Below, one piece after another: positions 1 to 6,266 of a stretch of 11,502 bases of DNA. The stretch is taken from the NCBI GenBank assembly GCA_023418055.1, contig JAEZDP010000451.1:1-11502 (forward strand). Direction: 5' to 3'. The notes under the pieces are model-generated. The model worked only from the letters and a program-made list of their open reading frames with translations, was not told where the DNA came from and searched no databases. The translations under genes were made by a program, and so were the position numbers. The stretch is from Acidobacteriota bacterium. GTDB lineage: Bacteria; Acidobacteriota; Vicinamibacteria; Vicinamibacterales; Vicinamibacteraceae. The first letter of the stretch is position 1, and every line of letters starts with the position of its first letter.

Positions 1-256
1 GTGCTGGTGCGGCGTCCGGCGTGACCCCGCCGTGGCGGAAGCGCCGTGCGCTCGTGGCGTGGGCTGGACGCCGCTCCCGTCTGCGCCGCGTCTCATGTCG
101 AACCCGCAGCGGTTGCGAGTAGCCCACCGCCTCGCGGCTGACAAGTTACCGGGAACGCGGGCCGCAGCGAGTGACGGGCGGCCGCAGGAGGCGGCATGCA
201 CGTCGGGGCGAGGCGGCCGCGTTCCTCCGGCAGCGCCTGCCCGCAGATGCACTGTC

Positions 257-481
257 CTACTGCTCGTCCGCTTCCTGCGCCTCGTCGCGCTGCCACTCCT
301 GGAGCGGCTGCGGGCCGGGGACGATGCCTGCCAGATCCGGGTCTTCGTCGGGATTGGCGCGCACGTTGGTGTCCTGGCGGTCCTTGGCCTCGGCCCGCTC
401 GGCGGCCTTCTTCCGGCGGCGCTCCGCCACTGCCCGTTCCCGTTCCCGCTTCGCCTGCGTGAGGCGTCCCTTTTGACTCAT
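257..481 (-). CDS. Small highly charged protein of unknown function (74 aa)
   Basis: I do not recognise this as a named family. The start is the ATG at 479-481 (MSQKGRLTQAKRERERAV...). It is preceded about 8 bases upstream by a GGGAG Shine-Dalgarno-like element (near 491-495), so the 22 extra in-frame residues upstream are probably untranslated. The first half, roughly residues 5-40, is almost all Lys, Arg, Glu and Ala, as expected for a long single charged helix or coiled coil. The C-terminal third is acidic and Pro-containing (NPDEDPDLAGIVPGPQPL). There is no signal peptide, membrane segment or Cys. Short Lys/Arg/Glu-rich proteins of this kind are common in bacteria and usually annotated as hypothetical; a nucleic-acid-binding role is only a guess. 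It is divergent from the M20 peptidase gene. The region is GC-rich, so a spurious ORF is possible, but the ribosome-binding site and the biased, low-complexity composition favour a real gene. Confidence 0.6.
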   Translation of the reverse strand: MSQKGRLTQAKRERERAVAERRRKKAAERAEAKDRQDTNVRANPDEDPDLAGIVPGPQPLQEWQRDEAQEADEQ

Positions 482-594
482 CGTGTGTGATCTCCCTAGC
501 CCGGAGGCGTCGGACGTCCGCCAACCGGATGTCGCGCGCACAGGCACTGGATGCCGCGACTGCGTGATGCGTGCGGCACGTGTGTGCTGTCCCT

Positions 595-600
595 ATTGTA
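595..600 (-). promoter_or_regulatory. Candidate -10 element for the small charged protein gene
   Basis: Read on the minus strand this is TACAAT, a 5-of-6 match to the sigma70 -10 consensus in an otherwise very GC-rich region. It points toward the gene starting at 481 and would give a leader of roughly 100 bases. No good -35 hexamer lies 16-18 bases upstream (GTCGAC or TGTCGA are there), so the call rests on the -10 alone. Confidence 0.3.
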
Positions 601-724
601 CGTGCCCTTGACGGAAGGTCGACACCTCGACCGTCACGCGGCGCCCGGTGATACCCTCCCGCCCATGGCGCGTCCCCCGGTTCGCGGCGCTTTCCCCCCT
701 CGTCCTCCTGCGTGCCGACCGCAC

Positions 725-2293
725 GTGAGGACCCCATGGGTACGCAGGGCGTTCTTCCTGACGACCGTACTCGCCGTGTGCCTGCCCCTGCCGACTGCAG
801 GCCAGCCGCCACCGCCGGTCACCGCTGCCGTGGTCACCGAGAAGGTGCAGGCGCACCGTCGCGCCCACGCCCACGAGATCCTCCAGGAACTGCGGGCGCT
901 CGTGGAACTGCCGAACGTGGCCGCACACGCCGACGACATCCGTCGCAATGCGGCCCATCTGCAGGGCCTGCTCGAACGACGCCGCTTCGCGACGCGCTTG
1001 CTGTCGGCCGAGGCCGGCGCCCCTGCGGTGTACGCCGAGCGGACGACGCCGGGCGCCACCCGTACCGTGGTCTTCTACGCGCACTACGACGGGCAGCCCG
1101 TCGTCGAGGCCCAGTGGACCGACCCACCCTGGCAGGCGGTGCTGCGCACGGGCCCCCTCGCGGCCGGCGGCACGCCTCTGGCCTGGGACGCCCTGCCCGC
1201 CACGCTGCCGGCTGACGCGCGCCTCTACGGACGATCCTCCTCCGACGACAAGGGGCCCATCGTCGCCTTCCTGGCGGCGGTGGACGCGCTCGATGCCGCG
1301 GGCATCGCGCCCAGCGTGAACCTGAAGGTGTTCCTCGAAGGGGAAGAGGAAGCCGGCTCGCCACATCTCGAGGCGCTGCTGCGCGCACATCGCGACACGC
1401 TGCGCGCCGACCTCTGGATCTTCGGCGACGGTCCGGTGCACCAGTCGCGACGTCCGCTGGTGTCGTTCGGGGTGCGCGGCACCATCGGTCTCGAGCTCAC
1501 GGTGTTCGGCCCGTTGCGGCCACTGCACAGCGGCCACTACGGGAACTGGGCGCCGAACCCGGCCGCGGAACTGGCCACGCTGCTCGCCAGCATGCGCGAC
1601 GATGAGGGGCGCATCCTGATGGCGGGCTTCGCCGACCGCGTGAAGGCCGATGCCGGCGCGGAATCGGTATCCGCGACACTCCCGGACGTCGAGTCGGCCT
1701 TACGTGACGAGCTCGCGCTCGGCCGGACGGAGCAGGTGGCAGGACGCCTGGCCGACAGCATCGCCCTGCCCGCCATGAACATCCGCGGGCTCGACGCGGG
1801 ATCTGTCGGGGACGCCGCCGCCAACGCAATTCCGGTGCGTGCCCGGGCTTCGATCGACTTTCGTCTGGTGCCCGACCTCACGCCCGCCGACGTGCGACGC
1901 CTCGTCGAGGCACACCTCGCAGGTCGCGGCTACCACGTCGTGGCAGACGAGCCCGCGCCGGAGCTGCGGCGTACACACCGCCGCCTCGTGCACCTCGAAT
2001 GGAGCACGGGCTACCCGGGCTACCGCATGCCCACCACACTGCCGCTGTCGCGCGCGGTCGTCCGCGTGGTGGCGGAGGCTGCCGCCGCGCCGGTCGTCGT
2101 GGTGCCGACCCTTGGCGGCAGCCTGCCCCTGTACCTCTTCGCCGATGTGCTGGGCGCGCCGGTCATCACCGTCCCCATCGTGAACCACGACAACCAGCAG
2201 CATGCGGCCGACGAGAACCTGCGGCTGCAGAACCTGTGGGACGGCATCGAGACCTACGCGGCCCTCATCGCGAGGCTGGGCACCGCGTGGTGA
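725..2293 (+). CDS. Exported M20-family metallopeptidase (dipeptidase/carboxypeptidase type)
   Basis: A zinc-dependent exopeptidase of the M20 family (carnosinase/CNDP-like branch), expected to release residues from short peptides in the periplasm or outside the cell. Using the GTG at 725 it is 522 aa and begins with a standard signal peptide (VRTPWVRRAFFLTTVLAVCLPLPTAGQ). The ATG at 665 would add 20 Pro/Arg-rich residues ahead of it; neither start has a strong ribosome-binding site. All family metal and catalytic positions are visible: HYD with H120 and D122, SSSDDKG with bridging D174, EGEEEAGS with catalytic E208 and metal E209, FGDGP D235, PLHSGHYGN H268 from the lid domain, and C-terminal QQHAADEN H493. 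The inserted dimerisation/lid domain lies at roughly residues 245-400. Substrate is not predictable; exported M20 enzymes often serve peptide scavenging. It stands alone and converges on the membrane-protein gene. Confidence 0.93.
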   Translation: MRTPWVRRAFFLTTVLAVCLPLPTAGQPPPPVTAAVVTEKVQAHRRAHAHEILQELRALVELPNVAAHADDIRRNAAHLQGLLERRRFATRLLSAEAGAPAVYAERTTPGATRTVVFYAHYDGQPVVEAQWTDPPWQAVLRTGPLAAGGTPLAWDALPATLPADARLYGRSSSDDKGPIVAFLAAVDALDAAGIAPSVNLKVFLEGEEEAGSPHLEALLRAHRDTLRADLWIFGDGPVHQSRRPLVSFGVRGTIGLELTVFGPLRPLHSGHYGNWAPNPAAELATLLASMRDDEGRILMAGFADRVKADAGAESVSATLPDVESALRDELALGRTEQVAGRLADSIALPAMNIRGLDAGSVGDAAANAIPVRARASIDFRLVPDLTPADVRRLVEAHLAGRGYHVVADEPAPELRRTHRRLVHLEWSTGYPGYRMPTTLPLSRAVVRVVAEAAAAPVVVVPTLGGSLPLYLFADVLGAPVITVPIVNHDNQQHAADENLRLQNLWDGIETYAALIARLGTAW

Positions 2294-2294
2294 G

Positions 2295-2306
2295 GTCCTG
2301 CAGGAC
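2295..2306. terminator. Perfect 12-bp palindrome between convergent genes, possible weak terminator
   Basis: GTCCTGCAGGAC begins one base after the peptidase stop codon and lies between convergent genes. As RNA it could form only a 4-bp stem with a 4-base loop, and there is no T tract on either side, so intrinsic termination is doubtful. It may simply be a chance palindrome. Confidence 0.2.
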
Positions 2307-2330
2307 GCACGACGCTCGGCACGACTGGAG

Positions 2331-2699
2331 TCAGACGCGGGGCGTCGCGGGACGCACCGCTCCGAGCAGGCAGCCCACCGCCCAGCTGAGTGCCAATCCG
2401 ATGCCGTAGATCGCCAGGGCCACCGGCCACAACGTGCCCCCCTGCAGTTGCCACGTGAGCCAGATCAGCACGGGCACGAGCACCGCCGCGCGCCTGGTCC
2501 ACGTCGGCAGCCAGCGGCCGGCCCAGGCCCCGAGCAACGCCACCAGCGCGTAGAAGACGGCCCAGCGTGTGAGGCTCGGCCGGTCGCGCCAGACCTCTGC
2601 GGCGACCTCGACGCCCCTCCACTCGGTGCCGAGCACGATCACGGCCATGAGGACCAGGGCAAGGGCGATCAGCGCATCACGAAGCACGTCCACCTCCAT
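2331..2699 (-). CDS. Small integral membrane protein of unknown function (122 aa)
   Basis: I do not recognise the family. The ATG at 2697-2699 gives MEVDVLRDALIALALV..., with four hydrophobic segments at about residues 8-24, 46-62, 71-85 and 90-113. Short Arg-rich loops separate them (EVWRDRPSLTR and WLPTWTRR), so the protein should be an inner-membrane four-helix protein. There are no obvious catalytic or ligand-binding motifs and the only Cys is near residue 110. The Shine-Dalgarno is weak. A longer reading starting upstream exists, but it would overlap the end of the phospholipase-like gene, so this start is preferred. It lies 80 bases downstream of that gene on the same strand and could be co-transcribed. 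The regular hydrophobic pattern makes a real gene more likely than a shadow. Confidence 0.55.
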   Translation of the reverse strand: MEVDVLRDALIALALVLMAVIVLGTEWRGVEVAAEVWRDRPSLTRWAVFYALVALLGAWAGRWLPTWTRRAAVLVPVLIWLTWQLQGGTLWPVALAIYGIGLALSWAVGCLLGAVRPATPRV

Positions 2700-2779
2700 C
2701 CGAGGGCGTTCGAGAGGACCGGGAACGACGACAGCCGCCGTGCCTGGTCGCCACACGACCGGCCGGGCTCGATGCCCGG

Positions 2780-4060
2780 TCAGGCCGAGATACACGTGGA
2801 ACAGGTGACGGGACAGAAGCCTCCGGCCGTCCGGGCACAGTTGCCGTTGTCGTCGCCCCCCCCACCGCCACCGCCGCCACCCGACCCGCCGCAGTGATAC
2901 GGGTTGGCCAGCGTGCAGAAGCACCAGACCGCCTGCGCGTTGCACGACGCACACTGCCAGCTGCCCGAGAAGGGCCAGCGCCAGGACGAGGCCGAGCACC
3001 CGCTCTTCTCGTAGCAGGTGTCGTGGCGGTCGCAGCACGCGCGGAAGATCGTGTGATCGAGCCAGTGCAGGTTATCGCAGCCAGGCTCGTTGGCCGCCGC
3101 GCCGCCGCCGGCAAAGGCCGCCGCCGATGGGAGCGGCAGCCGCCACGGCAGCGTCTGCGAGACCCCGGCCACCGGGCCGAGCCAGGCCACCTGCCCGAGT
3201 GCGGGCGCCTGGTCCGGACGGGCGAAGAGATCCCCGAGCCGCCGGGCGACGGGGCCACCCACCTCCGCATGCTGCGGCCGTGTCGCGAAGTAGTACGCCT
3301 GCACGTTCGCCCACGCCATCGTCGGCGTGAAGGTCCAGCCCTCGCGCAGGCGGTCGGGCATCACGACACCCGAACCGCCGCCCTCGATCTGCCAGGTCAA
3401 CACCTGTGCGGTGTCGAACCAGCGGACGAAGCCCTTGTCGCGCCCGGTCCGACGGTCGCGCACGCGCGCCGTGAACTTCGAGTAGTCCACTTTGGCCTTG
3501 CCCGCCACACGGCGATGCTGGTCGACCGAGGCCGTGACCTCGACCTCGGGGAACTCCGTGCGGACGCGCTGCAGCCTGGCGCCGAGTTGTGCGGCCGACA
3601 CGGCGCGCCGGGCGCGCGCATCGCGACGGATGTGCCCATCCCACTGCCCGGCGGACGGGTCGATCGTCTGCCCCTCCCGGGCCGCACTCTCATCGTCTGT
3701 CCAGGTGGCGTAGGTCTGGAGCGCAGCCCAGTCGAGACCGACCTCCGTGGACTCCGCCAGCTCGAAGGCCCGTGCGTCGGCGGGCCGGCCCTGCGGCCGG
3801 AACTGGACGGACCGATGCCCGCGCTGTCCGCGCAGGCTCGCGCGCACCCGACCCTGCCTGTCGCGAAGGGTCGCCTGCCACGCGCCATCGGGACCACGCG
3901 TGGTCTCGACCTCCGCGTCGCTGAACGTCGCTACCACCCGCTGCGCTCTCCCTTCCAGTTCGTGAAACGTCGTGCCCATGTTGACGCTCTGTGCCAGGAC
4001 GCCCGTCGGTGTCCAACACAGCAGCGCCCCTGCCATCCAGCACCACCCCTTGCGACCCAT
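2780..4060 (-). CDS. Exported Cys-rich protein with a phospholipase A2 active-site motif
   Basis: Probable secreted phospholipase A2-like protein, 426 aa from the ATG at 4058-4060. That start has a GGAGGG ribosome-binding site just upstream; an in-frame ATG at 4072 adds four residues. Numbering here is from the 4072 start. A signal peptide ends near residue 27 (GVLAQ). Residues 28-310 form a large N-terminal region I cannot assign, mostly polar and probably beta-rich. Residues 331-394 are Cys-rich and contain CCDRHDTCY at 346-354, which fits the PLA2 active-site signature CCxxHxxC, with H350 as the expected catalytic His and D351 as the calcium-ligand Asp. I do not see the classical YGCYCG calcium loop; GCDNLHWLD may stand in for it, recalling divergent (group XII-like) enzymes. 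A run of nine Gly (398-406) then leads to a tail with four more Cys. The C-terminal 100 residues hold 14 Cys, consistent with extracytoplasmic disulfides. Activity is inferred, not shown. Confidence 0.8.
   Translation of the reverse strand: MGRKGWCWMAGALLCWTPTGVLAQSVNMGTTFHELEGRAQRVVATFSDAEVETTRGPDGAWQATLRDRQGRVRASLRGQRGHRSVQFRPQGRPADARAFELAESTEVGLDWAALQTYATWTDDESAAREGQTIDPSAGQWDGHIRRDARARRAVSAAQLGARLQRVRTEFPEVEVTASVDQHRRVAGKAKVDYSKFTARVRDRRTGRDKGFVRWFDTAQVLTWQIEGGGSGVVMPDRLREGWTFTPTMAWANVQAYYFATRPQHAEVGGPVARRLGDLFARPDQAPALGQVAWLGPVAGVSQTLPWRLPLPSAAAFAGGGAAANEPGCDNLHWLDHTIFRACCDRHDTCYEKSGCSASSWRWPFSGSWQCASCNAQAVWCFCTLANPYHCGGSGGGGGGGGGDDNGNCARTAGGFCPVTCSTCISA
2856..2863. repeat. C8/G8 homopolymer in the polyglycine linker
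   Basis: Eight consecutive C on the plus strand (G8 in the coding strand) encode part of the Gly run at about residues 404-406 of the phospholipase-like protein. One-base slippage would shift the frame for the last ~24 residues and so change the Cys-containing tail. It may also be only a consequence of GC-rich Gly codons. Confidence 0.5.
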
Positions 4061-4072
4061 ACATCCCTCCAT

Positions 4073-4089
4073 CGCCGGTCACTCCGGCG
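4073..4089 (-). promoter_or_regulatory. Perfect 6-bp stem-loop over the upstream start of the phospholipase-like gene
   Basis: CGCCGG and CCGGCG flank a five-base loop directly upstream of the ATG at 4072. In the leftward mRNA it would sequester the GGAG serving that upstream ATG but leave free the GGAGGG serving the ATG at 4060. This supports use of the downstream start and could modulate initiation. No experimental basis; a short GC palindrome may arise by chance here. Confidence 0.3.
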
Positions 4090-4323
4090 CATGGACGGGC
4101 AAGCCTCCGACAGCTCACCAACCATGGGAGCAAGGAGCGCGCCAGGCCACGGCGGCCCGTGTTTGCAGGCTGCGCCCCGCGAGAGGTTGCAGAAGGTGCC
4201 AACGGGAGCACGCACGCCGATTGCAGAATCTGCCACCTCCGCGAGGCCTGTGGATGACGGGCGGGACGACCTGAGCGCATGCGAGTCGTGATGATGATGG
4301 CCCGTCTCGGGCGGACCGCGCGC

Positions 4324-4352
4324 TTGTCAGTGGAGAGGAGGGCCGATAGGAT
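4324..4352 (+). promoter_or_regulatory. Probable sigma70 promoter for acylphosphatase-apt
   Basis: TTGTCA (4324-4329; 5 of 6 to consensus) and TAGGAT (4347-4352; 4 of 6) are separated by exactly 17 bases. They lie about 87 bases upstream of the acylphosphatase ATG. This is the best housekeeping-type promoter visible in the window. Confidence 0.6.
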
Positions 4353-4438
4353 AGCGCCGCCGCGCCGCGCCGGGCCGCATGGGCGGGATGCGGCCAGCCG
4401 CCCCGGGGCGCGGCCGTCCGAACGCGAGGAAGACAACG

Positions 4439-4711
4439 ATGGTGCAGGCACGCCGGTTCAGGGTGTCGGGGCGTGTGCAGGGTGTGGGCTTTCGGGCCTA
4501 CGTGGTCGATGCTGCGCGGGCCGAAGGGCTGACCGGCTGGGTGCGGAACCTGCCCGAGGGTGACGTCGAGCTGGAGGCCGAGGGAGAGGCGGAGGCGCTG
4601 TCGCGGTTCGAGTGGCGCCTCTGGCAGGGCCCGGCCGGGGCGCGCGTGGACGATGTCGAGAGTGAGGAGGCGTGGCCCGACGGTGCGGCCGCCTTCCGGA
4701 TTCGCAGTTGA
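4439..4711 (+). CDS. acyP: Acylphosphatase
   Basis: Hydrolyses the carboxyl-phosphate bond of acylphosphates such as acetyl phosphate or carbamoyl phosphate in the cytoplasm. It is 90 aa, the usual length for the family. Both signatures are present: VSGRVQGVGFRAYV, with phosphate-binding loop and catalytic R19, and GWVRNLPEGDVELEAEG, with catalytic N37. The ATG at 4439 is chosen because GAGGA (4426-4430) sits 8 bases upstream and translation then begins right before the first beta strand; the 20 residues upstream in frame are not family-like. It is followed after 20 bases by apt on the same strand and the two probably share the promoter at 4324-4352. A functional link to purine salvage is not established. 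Confidence 0.95.
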   Translation: MVQARRFRVSGRVQGVGFRAYVVDAARAEGLTGWVRNLPEGDVELEAEGEAEALSRFEWRLWQGPAGARVDDVESEEAWPDGAAAFRIRS

Positions 4712-4731
4712 GAAAGGGAAGTGCGGCCTGC

Positions 4732-5265
4732 ATGGCTGACCATACGTCCATCCTGAAAGCGAAGATCCGGCACGTGCCGGATTTCCCGAAGCCCGGCATT
4801 CTGTTCTACGACATCACGACGCTGCTGCTCGACGCCGAGGGCTTCCGGCTGGCGGTGGATCGACTCACCACGCCGCTCGAGGGGCTCGGGGTGGACACCG
4901 TGGTCGGTATCGAGAGCCGCGGGTTCATCTTCGGCGCAGCCGTCGCCGACCGGCTGGGAGCGGGGTTCGTGCCGGTGCGCAAGGTGGGGAAGCTGCCTGC
5001 CGAAACCGTGACGGTGTCCTACGACCTCGAATACGGGTCGGATGCGCTGCAGGTGCATGCCGACGCGGTGCGGCCCGGACAGCGCATCGCGGTAGTGGAC
5101 GACCTGCTGGCCACGGGCGGGACGGCGCAGGCCACCGTGTCGCTGCTGCAGGGCCTCGGCGCCGAGGTGGTCGGGCTGTCGTTTCTCATCGAGCTCACCT
5201 TCCTCAGTGGACGCACGCGATTGAACGGGCACCCCGTCCACGTGGTGCTGGCCTACGACGAGTAG
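4732..5265 (+). CDS. apt: Adenine phosphoribosyltransferase
   Basis: Purine salvage enzyme: adenine plus PRPP gives AMP plus pyrophosphate, in the cytoplasm. It is 177 aa, typical for bacterial Apt. The N-terminal IRHVPDFPKPGILFYDIT segment is characteristic of Apt and its hood. It is followed by ESRGFIFG (61-68), VRKVGKLP (82-89, flexible loop) and the PRPP-binding motif VVDDLLATGGT (121-131) with the paired Asp D123/D124. The ATG at 4732 follows a GGGAA element at a somewhat long spacing (about 12 bases); the family alignment strongly supports this start, since Apt proteins begin just before the KIRxxPDFPKPGI block. It is second in a short operon after acylphosphatase. No obvious intrinsic terminator is seen between it and the tRNA gene. 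Confidence 0.97.
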   Translation: MADHTSILKAKIRHVPDFPKPGILFYDITTLLLDAEGFRLAVDRLTTPLEGLGVDTVVGIESRGFIFGAAVADRLGAGFVPVRKVGKLPAETVTVSYDLEYGSDALQVHADAVRPGQRIAVVDDLLATGGTAQATVSLLQGLGAEVVGLSFLIELTFLSGRTRLNGHPVHVVLAYDE

Positions 5266-5346
5266 CGCCGGGCCACGGGCAGGGGAGGCGTGCCGGGGCG
5301 CACGGGCGCCGAGGGCCGAAGCACAGCCGTCGGACGGGCCTCGCGG

Positions 5347-5352
5347 TATCAT
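5347..5352 (+). promoter_or_regulatory. Candidate -10 element for tRNA-Arg
   Basis: TATCAT, 5 of 6 to the -10 consensus, lies 32 bases upstream of the tRNA 5' end in a GC-rich stretch. The -35 position at 17-base spacing (CAGCCG) is poor, so this is a single-element call. Confidence 0.4.
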
Positions 5353-5384
5353 GTCCGTTGGTCGGGATGCACCCGACCCGGCAC

Positions 5385-5461
5385 GAGCGTGTAGCTCAGA
5401 TGGATAGAGCGGCCGCCTCCTAAGCGGCAGGTCCCCGGTTCGACTCCGGGCACGCTCACCA
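5385..5461 (+). tRNA. tRNA-Arg (anticodon CCT)
   Basis: A complete cloverleaf can be folded by eye. The 7-bp acceptor is GAGCGTG pairing with CACGCTC (5451-5457). The D stem is GCTC/GAGC. The anticodon stem GCCGC/GCGGC encloses loop CTCCTAA, giving anticodon CCT, which decodes AGG. The T stem CCCGG/CCGGG carries loop TTCGACT. The discriminator is A (5458) and the CCA end is encoded (5459-5461). AGG is a rare Arg codon in GC-rich genomes, so this is a minor isoacceptor. It lies 58 bases upstream of the tetratricopeptide gene on the same strand. No integrase or direct repeat of the tRNA 3' end is seen in this window. Confidence 0.95.
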
Positions 5462-5519
5462 CATCGTGGCGGGAGACCACTGGCGAAGGTGGACGTGTGT
5501 CTGCCCGCCCGGCGACAGT

Positions 5520-6263
5520 ATGAACAAATCGGAACGTGAACGTCTGAAGCACAACGAAGCCGCCGACGCGCTGGCGTCCGCCTCGCTCTTTGTCGCGTCG
5601 CATGGCCGCACACTAGCCCTGGCGGCCGTGGCCGTGGTGCTCGTCATCGGTGTGGTGCTCGGCTACAACGCCTGGCGCGCCCGTGCCGAGGAACGGGCCC
5701 AGACGCAGCTGCAGGCCGCGATCGACACGGCGGGCCGGCCCGTTGCCGCGCCAGCTGCTGACGGCACACCCCCGCCAGCCGATGCGGAGACCTTTGCGTC
5801 GGAGGCGGCGCGGACGTCGGCCGTCATCGACGAACTGCGTGCGGTGTCGGACGCCTATCCGTCGACCGACGCGGGCGTGCAGGCGCTCTACTACGCCGCC
5901 TCGCTGATGGCCGAAGCGAATCGGCTCGAGGAGGCAGCCAGCGCCTATCAGTCGGTCATCGACCGCAGCGGGTCGTCGATTCTCGGCCGGATGGCCCGGC
6001 TCGGCCTGGCCTCGGTGCAGGTGCGGGCCAAGGACTTCGACACGGCCATCAGCACCTTCCAGTCGCTGTCGGCCTCGGGCAGCGAGCTGCCCACTGACGG
6101 TGTCCTGATGCACCTGGCCGACGCGTACGTGCAGGCCGGCCGGCCGGCCGACGCCATCGAGACGCTGCGGCGGGTGGTCAACGAGTTTCCCCAGAGTCCG
6201 TATGCCAGCGACGCGCGGCAGCGCGCGGACGCCCTGCAGGCGGACGTGCCGAAGGCGTCCTGA
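5520..6263 (+). CDS. Membrane-anchored tetratricopeptide protein (YfgM-like)
   Basis: A 247-aa protein with a charged cytoplasmic N-terminus (MNKSERERLKHNEAADAL), one membrane helix at about residues 31-49 and a periplasmic region. An Ala/Pro linker at about 72-92 leads into tetratricopeptide-like helices at about 95-240, visible as AASLMAEANRLEEAASAYQSVI, LGLASVQVRAKDFDTAISTFQSL and LADAYVQAGRPADAIETLRRVV-type repeats. This architecture matches the YfgM/TPR_21-type group, some members of which associate with the SecYEG translocon and periplasmic chaperones; that role is inferred from the family. The ATG at 5520 is preferred over a longer reading that starts four bases after the tRNA CCA end; its Shine-Dalgarno is poor. 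The hybrid kinase follows after 3 bases, implying co-transcription and possible coupling. Confidence 0.85.
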   Translation: MNKSERERLKHNEAADALASASLFVASHGRTLALAAVAVVLVIGVVLGYNAWRARAEERAQTQLQAAIDTAGRPVAAPAADGTPPPADAETFASEAARTSAVIDELRAVSDAYPSTDAGVQALYYAASLMAEANRLEEAASAYQSVIDRSGSSILGRMARLGLASVQVRAKDFDTAISTFQSLSASGSELPTDGVLMHLADAYVQAGRPADAIETLRRVVNEFPQSPYASDARQRADALQADVPKAS

Positions 6264-6266
6264 CGC

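Larger units (their letters stand above)
4061..4438. other. Divergent intergenic region between the phospholipase-like and acylphosphatase genes
   Basis: This stretch of 378 bases separates two divergently transcribed units. Both strands have several ORFs here, but all lack good starts and look like GC-rich shadows. It contains a hairpin next to the phospholipase-like start (4073-4089) and a good sigma70-type promoter facing acylphosphatase (4324-4352). I found no convincing promoter for the leftward gene, no RNA gene and no repeat array. Confidence 0.6.

Noticed and set aside
90..130. GGTTCGA-like T-loop on the minus strand suggesting a tRNA near the left edge.
   Set aside because: The flanking bases do not pair into a T stem and no acceptor or anticodon arm can be drawn.
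178..220. Two GCGGCCGC octamers (178-185, 213-220) that could pair as an 8-bp stem downstream of the small charged gene.
   Set aside because: The octamer is self-palindromic, the loop is 27 bases and no T tract follows, so a terminator is not supported.
1..256. Possible genes in the left edge, including a plus-strand reading from 32 and seven codons ending in TGA at 22-24 that could be a tail of an upstream gene.
   Set aside because: No ribosome-binding site or recognisable protein; several overlapping open frames are expected at this GC content. Seven codons are too few to support a gene tail.
608..613. TTGACG as a -35 box for the M20 peptidase.
   Set aside because: No AT-rich -10 hexamer at 15-19 bases downstream; the region is GC-rich there.
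4185..4202. Minus-strand TGGCAC...TGCA resembling a sigma54 promoter for the phospholipase-like gene.
   Set aside because: The GG to GC distance is two bases short of the required -24/-12 spacing.
2894..4291. Long plus-strand open frame opposite the phospholipase-like gene.
   Set aside because: The minus strand carries a signal peptide and a PLA2 active-site motif; the plus reading is Arg/Pro-rich with no recognisable domain, typical of an antisense shadow.
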